Assembly (NCBI GenBank): GCA_034687125.1
Contig: JAQGBZ010000501.1
Location: forward strand, 1-38,939
DNA from: Neelides folsomi
Taxonomy: Eukaryota; Arthropoda; Collembola; Neelipleona; Neelidae
DNA length: 38,939 nucleotides
Direction of reading: 5' to 3'
Shown: positions 1 through 9,600 of the stretch, piece after piece
Layout of the letters: the number at the start of each line of letters is the position of its first letter
Numbering within the stretch: the stretch's first letter is position 1
The notes under the pieces: generated by a model
Told to the model about the DNA's origin: nothing
Database searches by the model: none
What the model saw: only the letters and a program-made list of their open reading frames with translations
Made by a program: the position numbers and the translations under genes

Positions 1-2
1 AA

Positions 3-398
3 GACAATTGGACTCCTTTATGCTATGCGTCAAGATTTGGACATTCAGAAGTTGTAAAAATACTTTTAGAAAAAGGAACAAATATTAATGTTTTAGATAA
101 AGATAATTTGACTTCTTTACATTTAGCGTCGAGTAATGGACATTCAGAAGTTGTAAAAATACTTTTAGAAAAAGGAGCAAAAATTAATGTTTTAGATAAA
201 GACAATTGGACTCCTTTATGCTATGCGTCAAGATTTGGACATTCAGAAGTTGTAAAAATACTTTTAGAAAAAGGAGCAAAAATTAATGTTTTAGATAAAG
301 ATTATTTGACTTCATTACATTTAGCGTCAAGTAATGGGCGTTCAGAAGTTGTAAAAATACTTTTAGAAAAAGGAGCAAAAATTAATGTTTTAGGTAAA
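3..398 (+). repeat. 198-bp higher-order tandem duplication of two ankyrin repeats
   Basis: Bases 3-200 and 201-398 are near-identical copies of a two-ankyrin unit. Between 3-101 and 201-299 I count only about three differences (around 84-90 versus 282-288). The in-frame 198-bp unit implies recent unequal crossover or conversion rather than old divergence of single repeats. Confidence 0.85.
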
Positions 399-584
399 TA
401 TAATTGGACTCCTTTACATTATGCTGCGTATAATGGACATTCAGAAGTTGTAAAAATACTTTTAAAAAGAGGAGCAAAAATCCATGTATTAGATAAATAT
501 AAATTGACTCCTCTATTTTTTGCGACTAAAAATGGACATTCTGAAGTTGTAAAATTGCTTTCACAAAAAAAAGAAAAAATATGA
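3..584 (+). CDS. Ankyrin-repeat protein, 3' end only
   Basis: The frame is open from the window edge to a TGA at 582-584, so the 5' part and true start lie outside. It encodes five full 33-residue ankyrin repeats plus a shortened sixth, each built on a D-x-W/L-T-P/S-L helix start and a GHSEVVKILLEKGAKIN core. The protein ends in a Lys-rich tail (SQKKEKI). Ankyrin repeats form stacked helix-loop-helix scaffolds that bind other proteins; no enzymatic domain is visible, so partner and function are unknown. Repeats alternate between two types (DNWTPLCYAS and DNLTSLHLAS), showing two-repeat duplication. The base composition is as AT-rich as the flanks. Ankyrin arrays also occur in intracellular bacteria, but nothing here supports transfer. 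The call of ankyrin repeats is very secure; the gene identity is not. Confidence 0.88.
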   Translation, partial: DNWTPLCYASRFGHSEVVKILLEKGTNINVLDKDNLTSLHLASSNGHSEVVKILLEKGAKINVLDKDNWTPLCYASRFGHSEVVKILLEKGAKINVLDKDYLTSLHLASSNGRSEVVKILLEKGAKINVLGKYNWTPLHYAAYNGHSEVVKILLKRGAKIHVLDKYKLTPLFFATKNGHSEVVKLLSQKKEKI

Positions 585-1812
585 TTAAAATAATACAATA
601 CTAGTCAATTTTAATTTCTAATTTATATATTTAAAAATTCTATTAATTTTTTAAATTAATGATTATATTTATTTAAGTATTATACTAATTTATTAAATCT
701 AGATGACTTATTTATACCCTTTCCATAATAATTTAATTAAATATAGAATTCTTTAAATAACTTTAGATGGTAAAAACGTGTAAATCATACTGTTAGTAAA
801 TCGATAAAATAAAGTTTTTATTTTAATAGAAATTGTAAATTGATTTTCATATTGATTGCCTTTATAGAACAATTCAGTAATTGTAACTCAACATGTAATT
901 GTAGAACAATTTAGATTTAAGTTATTGAAGGGGAAAATGCGTCGATTATTTCATTTGATATATTTTTCCATGAAATTTCGATGGAACTCAGATCGAAGGG
1001 TCGTTGATGAAACCCTTGGTTTTGTACGGGTCTTCTGCTCGGGCACAATTCTTGAAAACTACATCTTCATCCCAACGTCTCTTAACCTATCAAAATTAAC
1101 ATTATATAAGACAAAAATAATTTCAAAAATTTTCTCGGAACCTGACATTTCCGTTATGTGTAGATCGATAATTTGAAAATTTTTTTTGGATCCTAAAAAC
1201 CGCTAAAATTCATACTATATATTTAGGGATGCCGCATGCACTCGTTTATGAACTCAAAACTATGTATTCGAGTGCATGAGTGCATAAAATTTTATACATA
1301 GCCTATGTTACCTAATGAAACGAAAGGGTGTTACGAAAAAACACCCTCTGTAAAACATCCTAGATCCGCTACTGGTTTTACTGTGAACGACTACGAAATG
1401 GAGGAAGTAGATGAAGGTCATTACAGAAATTACGTGAGAATTTGGGGACCTCCGCCAATAATGACGCAAAATTAAATTAAAAAATTAAAAACCTATTGAA
1501 AATGCCATTTTTTAATTTTTTTCAAAGTGTTCCCAATTTTCAAATTTCATCAAATTTCGTACTAGATATTATAAAGGTTTTTTAAAAAAATTTACAATAT
1601 CGCTAGGTTCACATTTTGACCTATCCCCTCCTCTCCCTTTCCAATTTCTAGATCCACCCCTGATATTATAAATATATAAACATAAATCTTATAGGAAATG
1701 AATTGTAAATTAAATAAACTGCAACTGTTTAAATTTAAAATTATGCCATGCCAATAATTATTTAAAACCACAAATTACAAACATAGAAATAGAAAATAGA
1801 AATAGAGTACAA
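585..1812. other. Intergenic, no gene recognised
   Basis: This stretch is AT-rich with many stops on both strands. An open frame at 925-1176 resembles no family I know and lacks a convincing start. The middle part, roughly 1220-1640, has mixed composition and an inverted repeat at 1235-1278, suggesting old repeat debris. Confidence 0.5.
1235..1278. repeat. 10-bp perfect inverted repeat
   Basis: Arms CATGCACTCG (1235-1244) and CGAGTGCATG (1269-1278) are exact reverse complements around a 24-base loop. The neighbourhood resembles, more loosely, a stretch near 16050-16125 (GATnCCGCA...ACTCG...ACTATGTAT), which may be a second diverged copy of a dispersed element. Confidence 0.55.
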
Positions 1813-1870
1813 AGATCGAAAAGATGTTATGTGTAAAAGCATAGGTAAATATTTAAAGAATGTTCAACAG
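1813..1870 (+). repeat. Copy A of a ~58-bp element found upstream of two genes
   Basis: This segment (AGATCGAAAAGATGTTATGT..., ending ATTTAAAGAATGTTCAACA) matches 6104-6162 with few mismatches. Copy A ends about 57 bases before the GT92 start codon; copy B lies about 470 bases before the ATPase start codon. It could be a shared 5' element or a short dispersed repeat. Confidence 0.7.
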
Positions 1871-1926
1871 ATTTTTCAACAAATCTCAATTAAATAAAAA
1901 TTGCATTTTAATAATAAAACATTAAG

Positions 1927-4231
1927 ATGGAATTTAATAACTTCGAATCTCTAGTCAGAATTAATTGGAAAAAACTTTTAATCGTCGGTTTATTATTTGT
2001 TATATTATATTCGTTATTCTGTCCATATTATATTAATTCAAATTTTATGTTATTTTCTGACAAATCTATTTTGTTGGAACATACAGAAAGTCATGAGATT
2101 GATCAAATCATTAATCATCAAAATGAATCAAAAATTTTATTAGATGAAACTTTATACGACGAAGAGAAAATTCTTGAAGCCTCCATTGAAAGATATAGAA
2201 ATCTTCCCAAAGCTCCTTATATTTACGGCAATCAACCTGGTGGACCACGATTTTTAAAGAATATATCGTGTGCATATTTTCCAGTACTTGAAAATATTAT
2301 TTTTAGTAATAAATATTGGCAGGTAAATAATATATTTAATAATGGTAAATCTTTTATTTAAAATTTTCTAAGTATTGTTACTTTGCTACAATTAGTATTT
2401 TAAGCTAATTATTATAATGCAAAATGTAACTGATGTAATTTAATTATGATTTGAGGAATTACATACAAGCAATGGAAGCTTTCTTCTTTATGGCGCTTAT
2501 TACGATGAAAGGATTCCAATCAATGGAACCTTTATAAGAATTTTTGGTATGATCAATCGCGCTAAACCAACAGTGAAAACAAATTGTCAAATTTGGTTTT
2601 CTGACCAATGGGAACCGATCATTTCTCCTGTATGATTTATCAATTAATATAATTAATAACTATATAATTAATATATTTTAATAATATTTATAAATTGTAG
2701 GTCATTGAATACAAATTGATCTGGATGACAGACACTGATTTGGCCAATAAGAATTTACAGCCTTATTTAATCACTTGTGCAATAACAAATAATAATAAAT
2801 CTGTGAGTCGGTAAATAAAAAAATTAAATAAAGTTTTGAATATTGTAAATATACATTTTGTGTCTATAGTGTTTATGTTAAATTTTTAAATGAAATATTA
2901 TTATTTAGATTCCAACATCAGTTACTTTAGTTGAAAATATTTGTGATCACGGAACAAATAATTTAAAAGTTCAATTCGAAAAACCGAAAATAAAAACTGA
3001 TTTTGGTGTTTGCGTCAATGCATTGGATTTCCCTATGAATGATATAAGCGTTCGGATCGTTGAATGGATTGAACTTTTACAGATTTTAGGAGCAAAGAAG
3101 ATTTACATATACGAATTAGCTGTTCATCAAAACATATCAAAATTAAAAACAATTATATAATAATTTATACAGTTTCAATAACAATGATTTGCCATTGGTA
3201 ATGTTGTTTATTCAATGTTACCAATACAAGTTGAGTTTATTGTGACTTTAGTATACCAATAAGTAAAATAATTTAATTAATTGGCTTAATTTACTTAAAA
3301 TAGGTTTTAGAATTTTACGAAGAACAAGGAATTGTTGATTTAACTCCTTTGACTCATCCGTGGACATCTAACGATCCTTACATTAGAAATTTTTACATGC
3401 GGAAAAGATATTTAAAAACAACTATCAGATTCCAAAATGAATTGATTGCATTGAACGACTGTTTTAATAGAAACATGTATAAACATGATTACATTGCATT
3501 TATTGATGTAGACGAGGTATTTGCATAAACTACATATCTAATTTATTTATTGAAAACTCAATTTAATATCCAAACCATCATTTATTTATATACCTTAGAA
3601 GTAATTATTATTATAAAATATGTATTTTTGAATTTACATTGTATTTATTCGAGGTTATAATTCCAATAAAAAGAAATAACTGGGCTGAAATGATGGAAGA
3701 CTTAAAGAGAAATTTTAGCAAGAGATTTTCTTATCAATTTCGGAATATTTATTTTTTTGATGATTTGGTTCCTCAAGAGGGTTGGTATTCAGAAGTTCCC
3801 AAATATCTTCATATGCTTCAGGTTGGTTAATTGCATGTCAATATTTGCATATAATTACTAAATTACAGTTAAGTATTATTTAAAGTTTTTAATAATTGAT
3901 TATTATTTAGCATATAACGAGAGCAAAGAATTATAGTGATCGAGGAGTTTCAGTAAAATCCTTTATGGATCCCCAAGAAGTTTTAACTGTCCACAATCAT
4001 ACTCCACTACAATGTTTAAAAGGAGATAAATCTGTTTGCAAATCTGGTAAAGTTCGTAAAGAAGATGGCCATTTGCAACATTATCGAGCATCAACTCATC
4101 CACATTACCATGGAAGATTTCACAATGAGACAGTCAAAGACAAAACATTGTGGAAATACAAAGGGGAATTAATTCAAAGAACCGAAAAAGTTCTCAAAGT
4201 ACTTGGGTTTTTTCAAAATGTTAAAACTTAA
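1927..4231 (+). CDS. GT92 (DUF23) family glycosyltransferase, seven exons
   Basis: Inferred exons: 1927-2322, 2456-2629, 2701-2802, 2909-about 3142, 3304-3516, 3654-3821, 3911-4231, giving about 535 residues. Residues about 16-36 form a signal anchor, so this is predicted to be a type II Golgi protein. Family hallmarks are FGVCVNALDFP and VEWIELLQILGAKKIYIYE in exon 4. Next come FYEEQGIVDLTPL and the metal/nucleotide-binding DxD in FIDVDE (about 368-373) at the end of exon 5, then VIIPIKRNNWAEMM and a His-rich C-terminal exon with HNHTPLQC. Known GT92 enzymes transfer galactose onto glycans, for example core fucose in nematodes; the acceptor here is unknown. All junctions keep frame with GT-AG except the exon 4 donor. 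After residue ISK the expected GT reads TT, and reading on meets TAA at 3158-3160. The gene is therefore either damaged, mis-sequenced or spliced unusually. AATAAA lies at 4236 and 4270. Confidence 0.85.
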
Positions 4232-4785
4232 TGAAAATAAATTGAAATATGTATTAAAAAAGTGAATTAAATAAATAAGGCTTTAAAATTTTATTATGTT
4301 CCCAATTTTAAGTTTAGTTAATAAGGAGAAACTTTTTTACTTTCCAAATTCTTACCTAACTTTCACAAATACACAGTTTATAAAATCAATTTAATTTTAT
4401 TTAATACTTTATATTGTGCTTATATGCTAATGCTAACTAATTTAAGCTAACCTTATCTCTTATATACTTCAAATAGAATCGTTAACATTATATCATTCAT
4501 TCATAATGTAAAGTCACTTCACAAAGAGGGATATAATTCCTAAATTGAATTAAGATAATGTGTACGAAGCCTTAAATGCCTATATTAATAAATAACCTAT
4601 TACATAAAAAATCAATAAAGTTGAAAATAGGCTACTACTAAATACTGAGGTACAGCACTCCGTATAGGGACAAGCTGGATGGCATTTGTATATTCCGTTT
4701 GGTGGCGGGATGGATTTAGGCGGGATTTGCTTATTACTTATTATTGCTTCTAGTGAGATAAATATTCTTAAGTTTTATAATTAAA
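4232..4785. other. Intergenic; 3' UTR of the GT92 gene then transposon flank
   Basis: The first part is AT-rich with two AATAAA signals. From about 4655 composition rises (GAGGTACAGCACTCCGTATA) and reads like the 5' end of the transposon relic that follows. I found no matching inverted end downstream. Confidence 0.45.
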
Positions 4786-4930
4786 ATGGGTCCAAAAATT
4801 AGTCAAAAAGTTAAGGGTATGGTTTTAACCTACTCCAATAAATTTACTGTTCGTGTGATTATTGACAATTTGAGAATGGCGAATATCATCATTTCAAGAA
4901 ATGCTGTACACAACATAATTAATAATAAAG
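4786..4930 (+). pseudogene. Relic of a Tc1/mariner-type transposase N-terminus
   Basis: An ATG opens a 48-residue frame beginning MGPKISQKVKGMVLTYSNK, with a helix-turn-helix-like ending (IIISRNAVHNIINNKG) and then a GTAACA donor-like site at 4931. This layout matches the paired-like HTH DNA-binding head of Tc1-like transposases, and it differs in sequence from the Tc1-like copy at 36998. No catalytic DDE part follows: downstream to 5100 only short fragments and stops are seen. It is a dead fragment from a different subfamily; family assignment is by recall of the N-terminal pattern. Confidence 0.55.
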
Positions 4931-6082
4931 GTAACATAAACATTAATAATTAGTTATAATGGCCAAATCTTACCAAGATATCAATATATAAAAAAGAAGA
5001 TAATTGGAAGTCGGTGAGAAAATTTCGAGTCAAAAAGGATCAGTTTGGAGAAATTTAGAGATGTTCAAAATCATTTTCATGCATAAATTTTAATATTCAT
5101 AATTTATTAGATTGTATCATATTTGATTGTCTTATTGTATTTATAGAGAAGCAAAAAAATTCCAAAATTTATTTAACTAAACTATGTATAAACTATCCAC
5201 TTAATAACTGAACATAGGGATATCAAAACATGTGTAAAATATAACAAATTTCTATGGATTTCCATATTGTTTTCATTATCCCTTGATGGTTAGTTTGTAT
5301 AACTAAGTTATTGATTTAAAAACATGACAAAAATTTTAATTTTTGACTTTTCTCGAATAGTTCAAAAAATTAATCGATTATCTTCCCTATGCTACCAATG
5401 AAAAATTTGAAACATGCATAAGACCAATAATCTAATTGAGAATATTTGGAAGTATGGATTGTATTAATTGTTATTAGATGAACTTAAACTGATTAACTTG
5501 TGGTGCTAAATGAGGAACAAGGGTTTTAATTATAACAGAACAAATAGAGTAGATTTATTCAACACGATAAATCTTTGATGCTTTTAAGAGCTCGAATTCG
5601 TTCTTGCCTTTGCTAGACTCAGAGGAATAATGAATGCCCCTTGCATTCCTTCGTCCTGGTTCCAAGTGAAGAAGAATAAAGGAAAGGTCTCTTACCTTTC
5701 CGATTTCCCTAAATATAAATAACTTATTCCTAGCATAATGTATTCGCCCAGAACATATACAATATAATATATGCAATATAATGTAGAATTTCCAATTTAT
5801 TCAAAATTTACAAAGATCGATTTATGATTTTGTAAAATTTTTGTTAGACAATATCAGATCATAGAATGTAATTAGGGTTATTGTTGCTCATCTTTTAATT
5901 CATCGTTTTTTCCCTACCTAAAAGTAGGGAACGGTTACCCAAATTTAGCCCGGGATCTGGATCTTGACCAAATAAAGTAGCTTATAAATTTTATCATATA
6001 TATTAATTAAAATAATACACACACATCAAGGTGACAATTTTTATTAAAACTAATTGTAAGTACTTACCTAAGACCTTAATAT
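4931..6082. other. Intergenic, no gene recognised
   Basis: Mostly AT-rich DNA with frequent stops. The minus-strand open frame at 5555-5776 has no family features. A small hairpin (CCCTAC/GTAGGG) lies near 5913-5932. Confidence 0.5.
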
Positions 6083-6117
6083 CGTCTTTTTCGATTATTG
6101 AATAATCGAAAAAGACG
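6083..6117. repeat. Perfect palindrome with 17-bp arms upstream of the ATPase gene
   Basis: CGTCTTTTTCGATTATT (6083-6099), one central G, then its exact reverse complement (6101-6117). The right arm runs into the repeated element at 6104-6162. It could form a hairpin or cruciform, or be the scar of a foldback element. It lies about 520 bp before the ATPase ATG. Confidence 0.9.
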
Positions 6118-6162
6118 CTATGTGTAAAAAGCATAAGTTACTATTTAAAGAATGTTCAACAA
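6104..6162 (+). repeat. Copy B of the ~58-bp element also seen at 1813-1870
   Basis: ATCGAAAAAGACGCTATGTG followed by TAAAAAGCATAAGTTA and TATTTAAAGAATGTTCAACA parallels copy A along its length. This copy overlaps the right arm of the palindrome; copy A has no such palindrome. Confidence 0.7.
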
Positions 6163-6634
6163 TTGGAATAATACTAGTTGGATTCTGTTGGATTAATAAA
6201 TTAATAAAACAAGTTAAATGCGGACGAAACTGATTTTCATAATTTTCCCTGTCTTGTATTCATTTATTTTATAACAACTCGGCTTTCAATTACACTCCAA
6301 TTTAAATAGCTAATAAGTCGTTTAATTTGCCTTTGTAATGTTGGTTAATTGGTGGATGGTAATTCAACGACGTTTACTTCGCTACTTCAAACATTTCTTT
6401 ACACTAATTCGGACTCAATTTTTCTTCACCTACCTGGGTCTGACCAGAATTTACTCAAAGACAGAATTTATACCCTTTGAGTCAATCAACAATAATTTTG
6501 TATCAAATACAAATACCGATCAAGTTTGACTTTATTCAGAAACACACGATATAGATTTAAACGCAGTTACTTAATTTAATTAAATATTTTATTCGGATTT
6601 TGAACAAAGCTTACTAAAGTTATTAATTGGAATC

Positions 6635-9600
6635 ATGCCGAATAATAAAGTAAATATAGGATTAAAAAATATATCCTAAAATTTCTTATTTTATAAAATA
6701 CGGTGAATTAATATTTATACATTATAAAATGATAAAATCAATAATGTTTTATTAGAAACCAAAAGCGAAGAAAAAGAACTTGGACTCTTTAAAACAAGAA
6801 CTAGAAATTGAAGATCACAAATTGGATCTTGACGAGCTTATAAAAAGTTTAAGAACAAATGCCAAAACGGTAATTTAAACAAATTACATTTAAAAACAAA
6901 CTTAACGAATATTTTAAATAAGTAATATTTTTAATAAGTAAATTTGAATTAAGATGTGGATTATAATATTTGTTAATGTAATAAATTTAGGGTTTAACGA
7001 ACGTCTTAGCAAAATTGAATTTGGAAAATCATGGTCCGAATATTTTAACTCCTCCACCCACAACGTCAGAATTTGTGATTTTCATGAGGAATATGTTCAG
7101 CTACTTTGGAATTCTCCTTTGGGTTGGAGCTCTGCTTTGTTTCATTGCGTTTGCTATTCAAGCCGGTTCTTATGACAATCCGCCAAAGGACAATGTATGC
7201 AAATGCAATAAATGCATTAATTTTATAATCGTATATAAATATATGTATTAACTAACTAATGAATTTTTACAATTTTCAATTCAGTTAAACTGAACTTCTA
7301 TATAATTAATTATTTTGTAAAATTATAATTATAAATATATAACTGTTTTAAATCTTATTTGAATTCTTGATGTTTTATCAAGCTCTGGCTGGGAATAGTT
7401 CTTGCCGTTGTTGTGTTCGTAACGGGGATTTTCAGTTATTATCAAGAATCGAATAGTAGCAAGATCATGGAATCGTTTAAAGACATGGTTCCACAATTTG
7501 CCACTGTTATACGGGAAGGATTTAAAAATACAATTAAAGCTGAAGAACTTGTCATTGGAGATATTGTGGAAGTTCAATTTGGAGACAGAAGTAAAATTTA
7601 ATTAATTTAACAAAATTTCAATTCATTTTTAATTATTTTCATATTAATATTTGTCATAAAACTAATTGTAATTCATAAATGTTAAAATAATCAAATTGAG
7701 AAATCAATTTAAATTTTTCATAAAGTTCCTGCCGATATTCGTATATTAGAAGCCAGTGGATTCAAAGTTGATAATTCCTCTTTAACTGGAGAATCAGAAC
7801 CCCAAAGGTTTTCCATCTTTAAAGCTGTAATTGTTTAATTTAATTAATTTTTTTTATTTAGCCGAACTCCTCAATGTACAAATGACAATCCTCTTGAAAC
7901 CAAAAATCTTGCATTTTTCTCAACAAATGCAGTTGAAGGTAAAAACCATGAAATTCCAAATTAAAATAAAAATTAAATTAAAATTTACAATTAAATTAAT
8001 TAATCCCAATTATTTAAATTATTTTGAAAATTGATAGGAACGGCGCGCGGTTTAGTCATCCGATGCGGCGATAATACTGTAATGGGCCGAATTGCGGGTT
8101 TGGTTTCTGGACTCGAACAACAAGAAACAACTCTAGCAAGAGAAATTCATCATTTCATTCATATCATTACCATTGTTGCTGTTTTTCTTGGGATTGGTCT
8201 TCTGGTCACTTCCATCGCCCTTGGATATCATTGGTTGGACGCTGTGATTTTCTTAATTGGAATTATCGTCGCTTGGGTTCCCGAAGGTCTTCTTGCCACC
8301 GTCACCGTTTGCCTCACACTCACAGCCAAAAGAATGGCGGAGAAAAATTGTCTTGTCAAGAATTTGGAAGCTGTTGAAACCCTCGGGTCAACTTCTTGCA
8401 TTTGTTCTGATAAAACGGGAACTTTGACCCAAAATCGAATGACCGTTTCTCACATGTGGTTTAACAATCAAATTGTTGAAACTGATACAACAGAAAATCA
8501 ATCCGGGATGAAATTTGATAAATCGAGTAATGAATTTAAGGTAATTAAAATTCGAAAAATGCAATAAAGCGTTTGCGGTATTTAGTTAACTATTAAATAA
8601 TTATATAAAAATTACTAATTTAATTTAAGTTAAGTTAAATTAACTTGATTTAATTGACAATAGGCTCTGGCTCATGTTGCGGCTTTGTGTAGTCGCGCAG
8701 AGTTTAAACAAGGTCAAAATAAAATTGAGGTCATGAAGAGAGAAGTCAACGGCGACGCTTCTGAAGCTGCGATTCTTAAATGTATGGAAATTGCATTGGG
8801 AGATTTGATGAAATATCGGAGCAATAATCCTAAATTGTGCGAAATCCCTTTCAATTCTTCAAACAAATATCAAGTTTCAATTCACAGCAACAATTCTGAT
8901 CCTTGTTTCCGTCTTGTCATGAAGGTACTTAAACAAATTAATTAAACTAAAATTAAAAATCTATTATTTTAATAACATAAAGTAAATGACTTTTTCTATT
9001 ATTTGATAGGGAGCGCCAGAACGAATTTTAGAAAAATGCACAACGATATTCATTGATGGAAAAGACAAGATTTTGGATGAGGAAATGAAGGATGATTTTC
9101 AAAAGGCTTATTTGGAATTAGGCGTTTTGGGAGAGCGCGTTTTAGGTTCGTTTATAAAACATTTAATTTAAATTAAAAAAGTTAACTAAATACTTAAGTA
9201 TAATCACGGTGTTTATAATTGATTTCAAAGGTTTCTGTGACTTGGTTCTTCCTTCGGATAAATTCCCGCTTGGATATAAATTCAGTGCCGAATCTGAAAA
9301 CTTCCCACTCGAAGGTTTTCGATTTGTTGGTTTAATTTCTATGATTGATCCTCCAAGGGCAACTGTGCCTGATGCCGTCGCCAAATGTCGATCTGCTGGA
9401 ATCAAGTTAGAATTCTTATAAAAAATTCTTTAAATTCACAACATTTAACTTAGAACTATATTATTAAAATTTAATTTTGTTATTTTAATCAAGAGTTGTA
9501 ATGATTACTGGTGATCATCCAATCACTGCCAAAGCTATTGCCAAATCAGTTGGAATATTTTCCGAAGGTAATTTCATCATAACACTCTTTCTCATAATTA

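Noticed and set aside
3..584. Ankyrin gene as bacterial transfer (e.g. from an endosymbiont)
   Set aside because: Such arrays occur in both bacteria and animals; composition equals the flanks and no flanking bacterial gene is seen.
925..1176. 83-codon plus-strand open frame
   Set aside because: It opens with TTG, shows no family motif, and lies in what looks like repeat debris.
3143..3303. AT-AC (U12) intron in the GT92 gene
   Set aside because: No ATATCC donor or AC acceptor; exon 5 follows a normal TAG acceptor.
5555..5776. Minus-strand open frame of 73 codons
   Set aside because: No start context, splice logic or recognisable domain; likely chance.
6338..6529. Plus open frame before the ATPase as an extra first exon
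   Set aside because: It does not splice in phase to the ATPase exons, and the ATG at 6635 already gives a family-like N-terminus.
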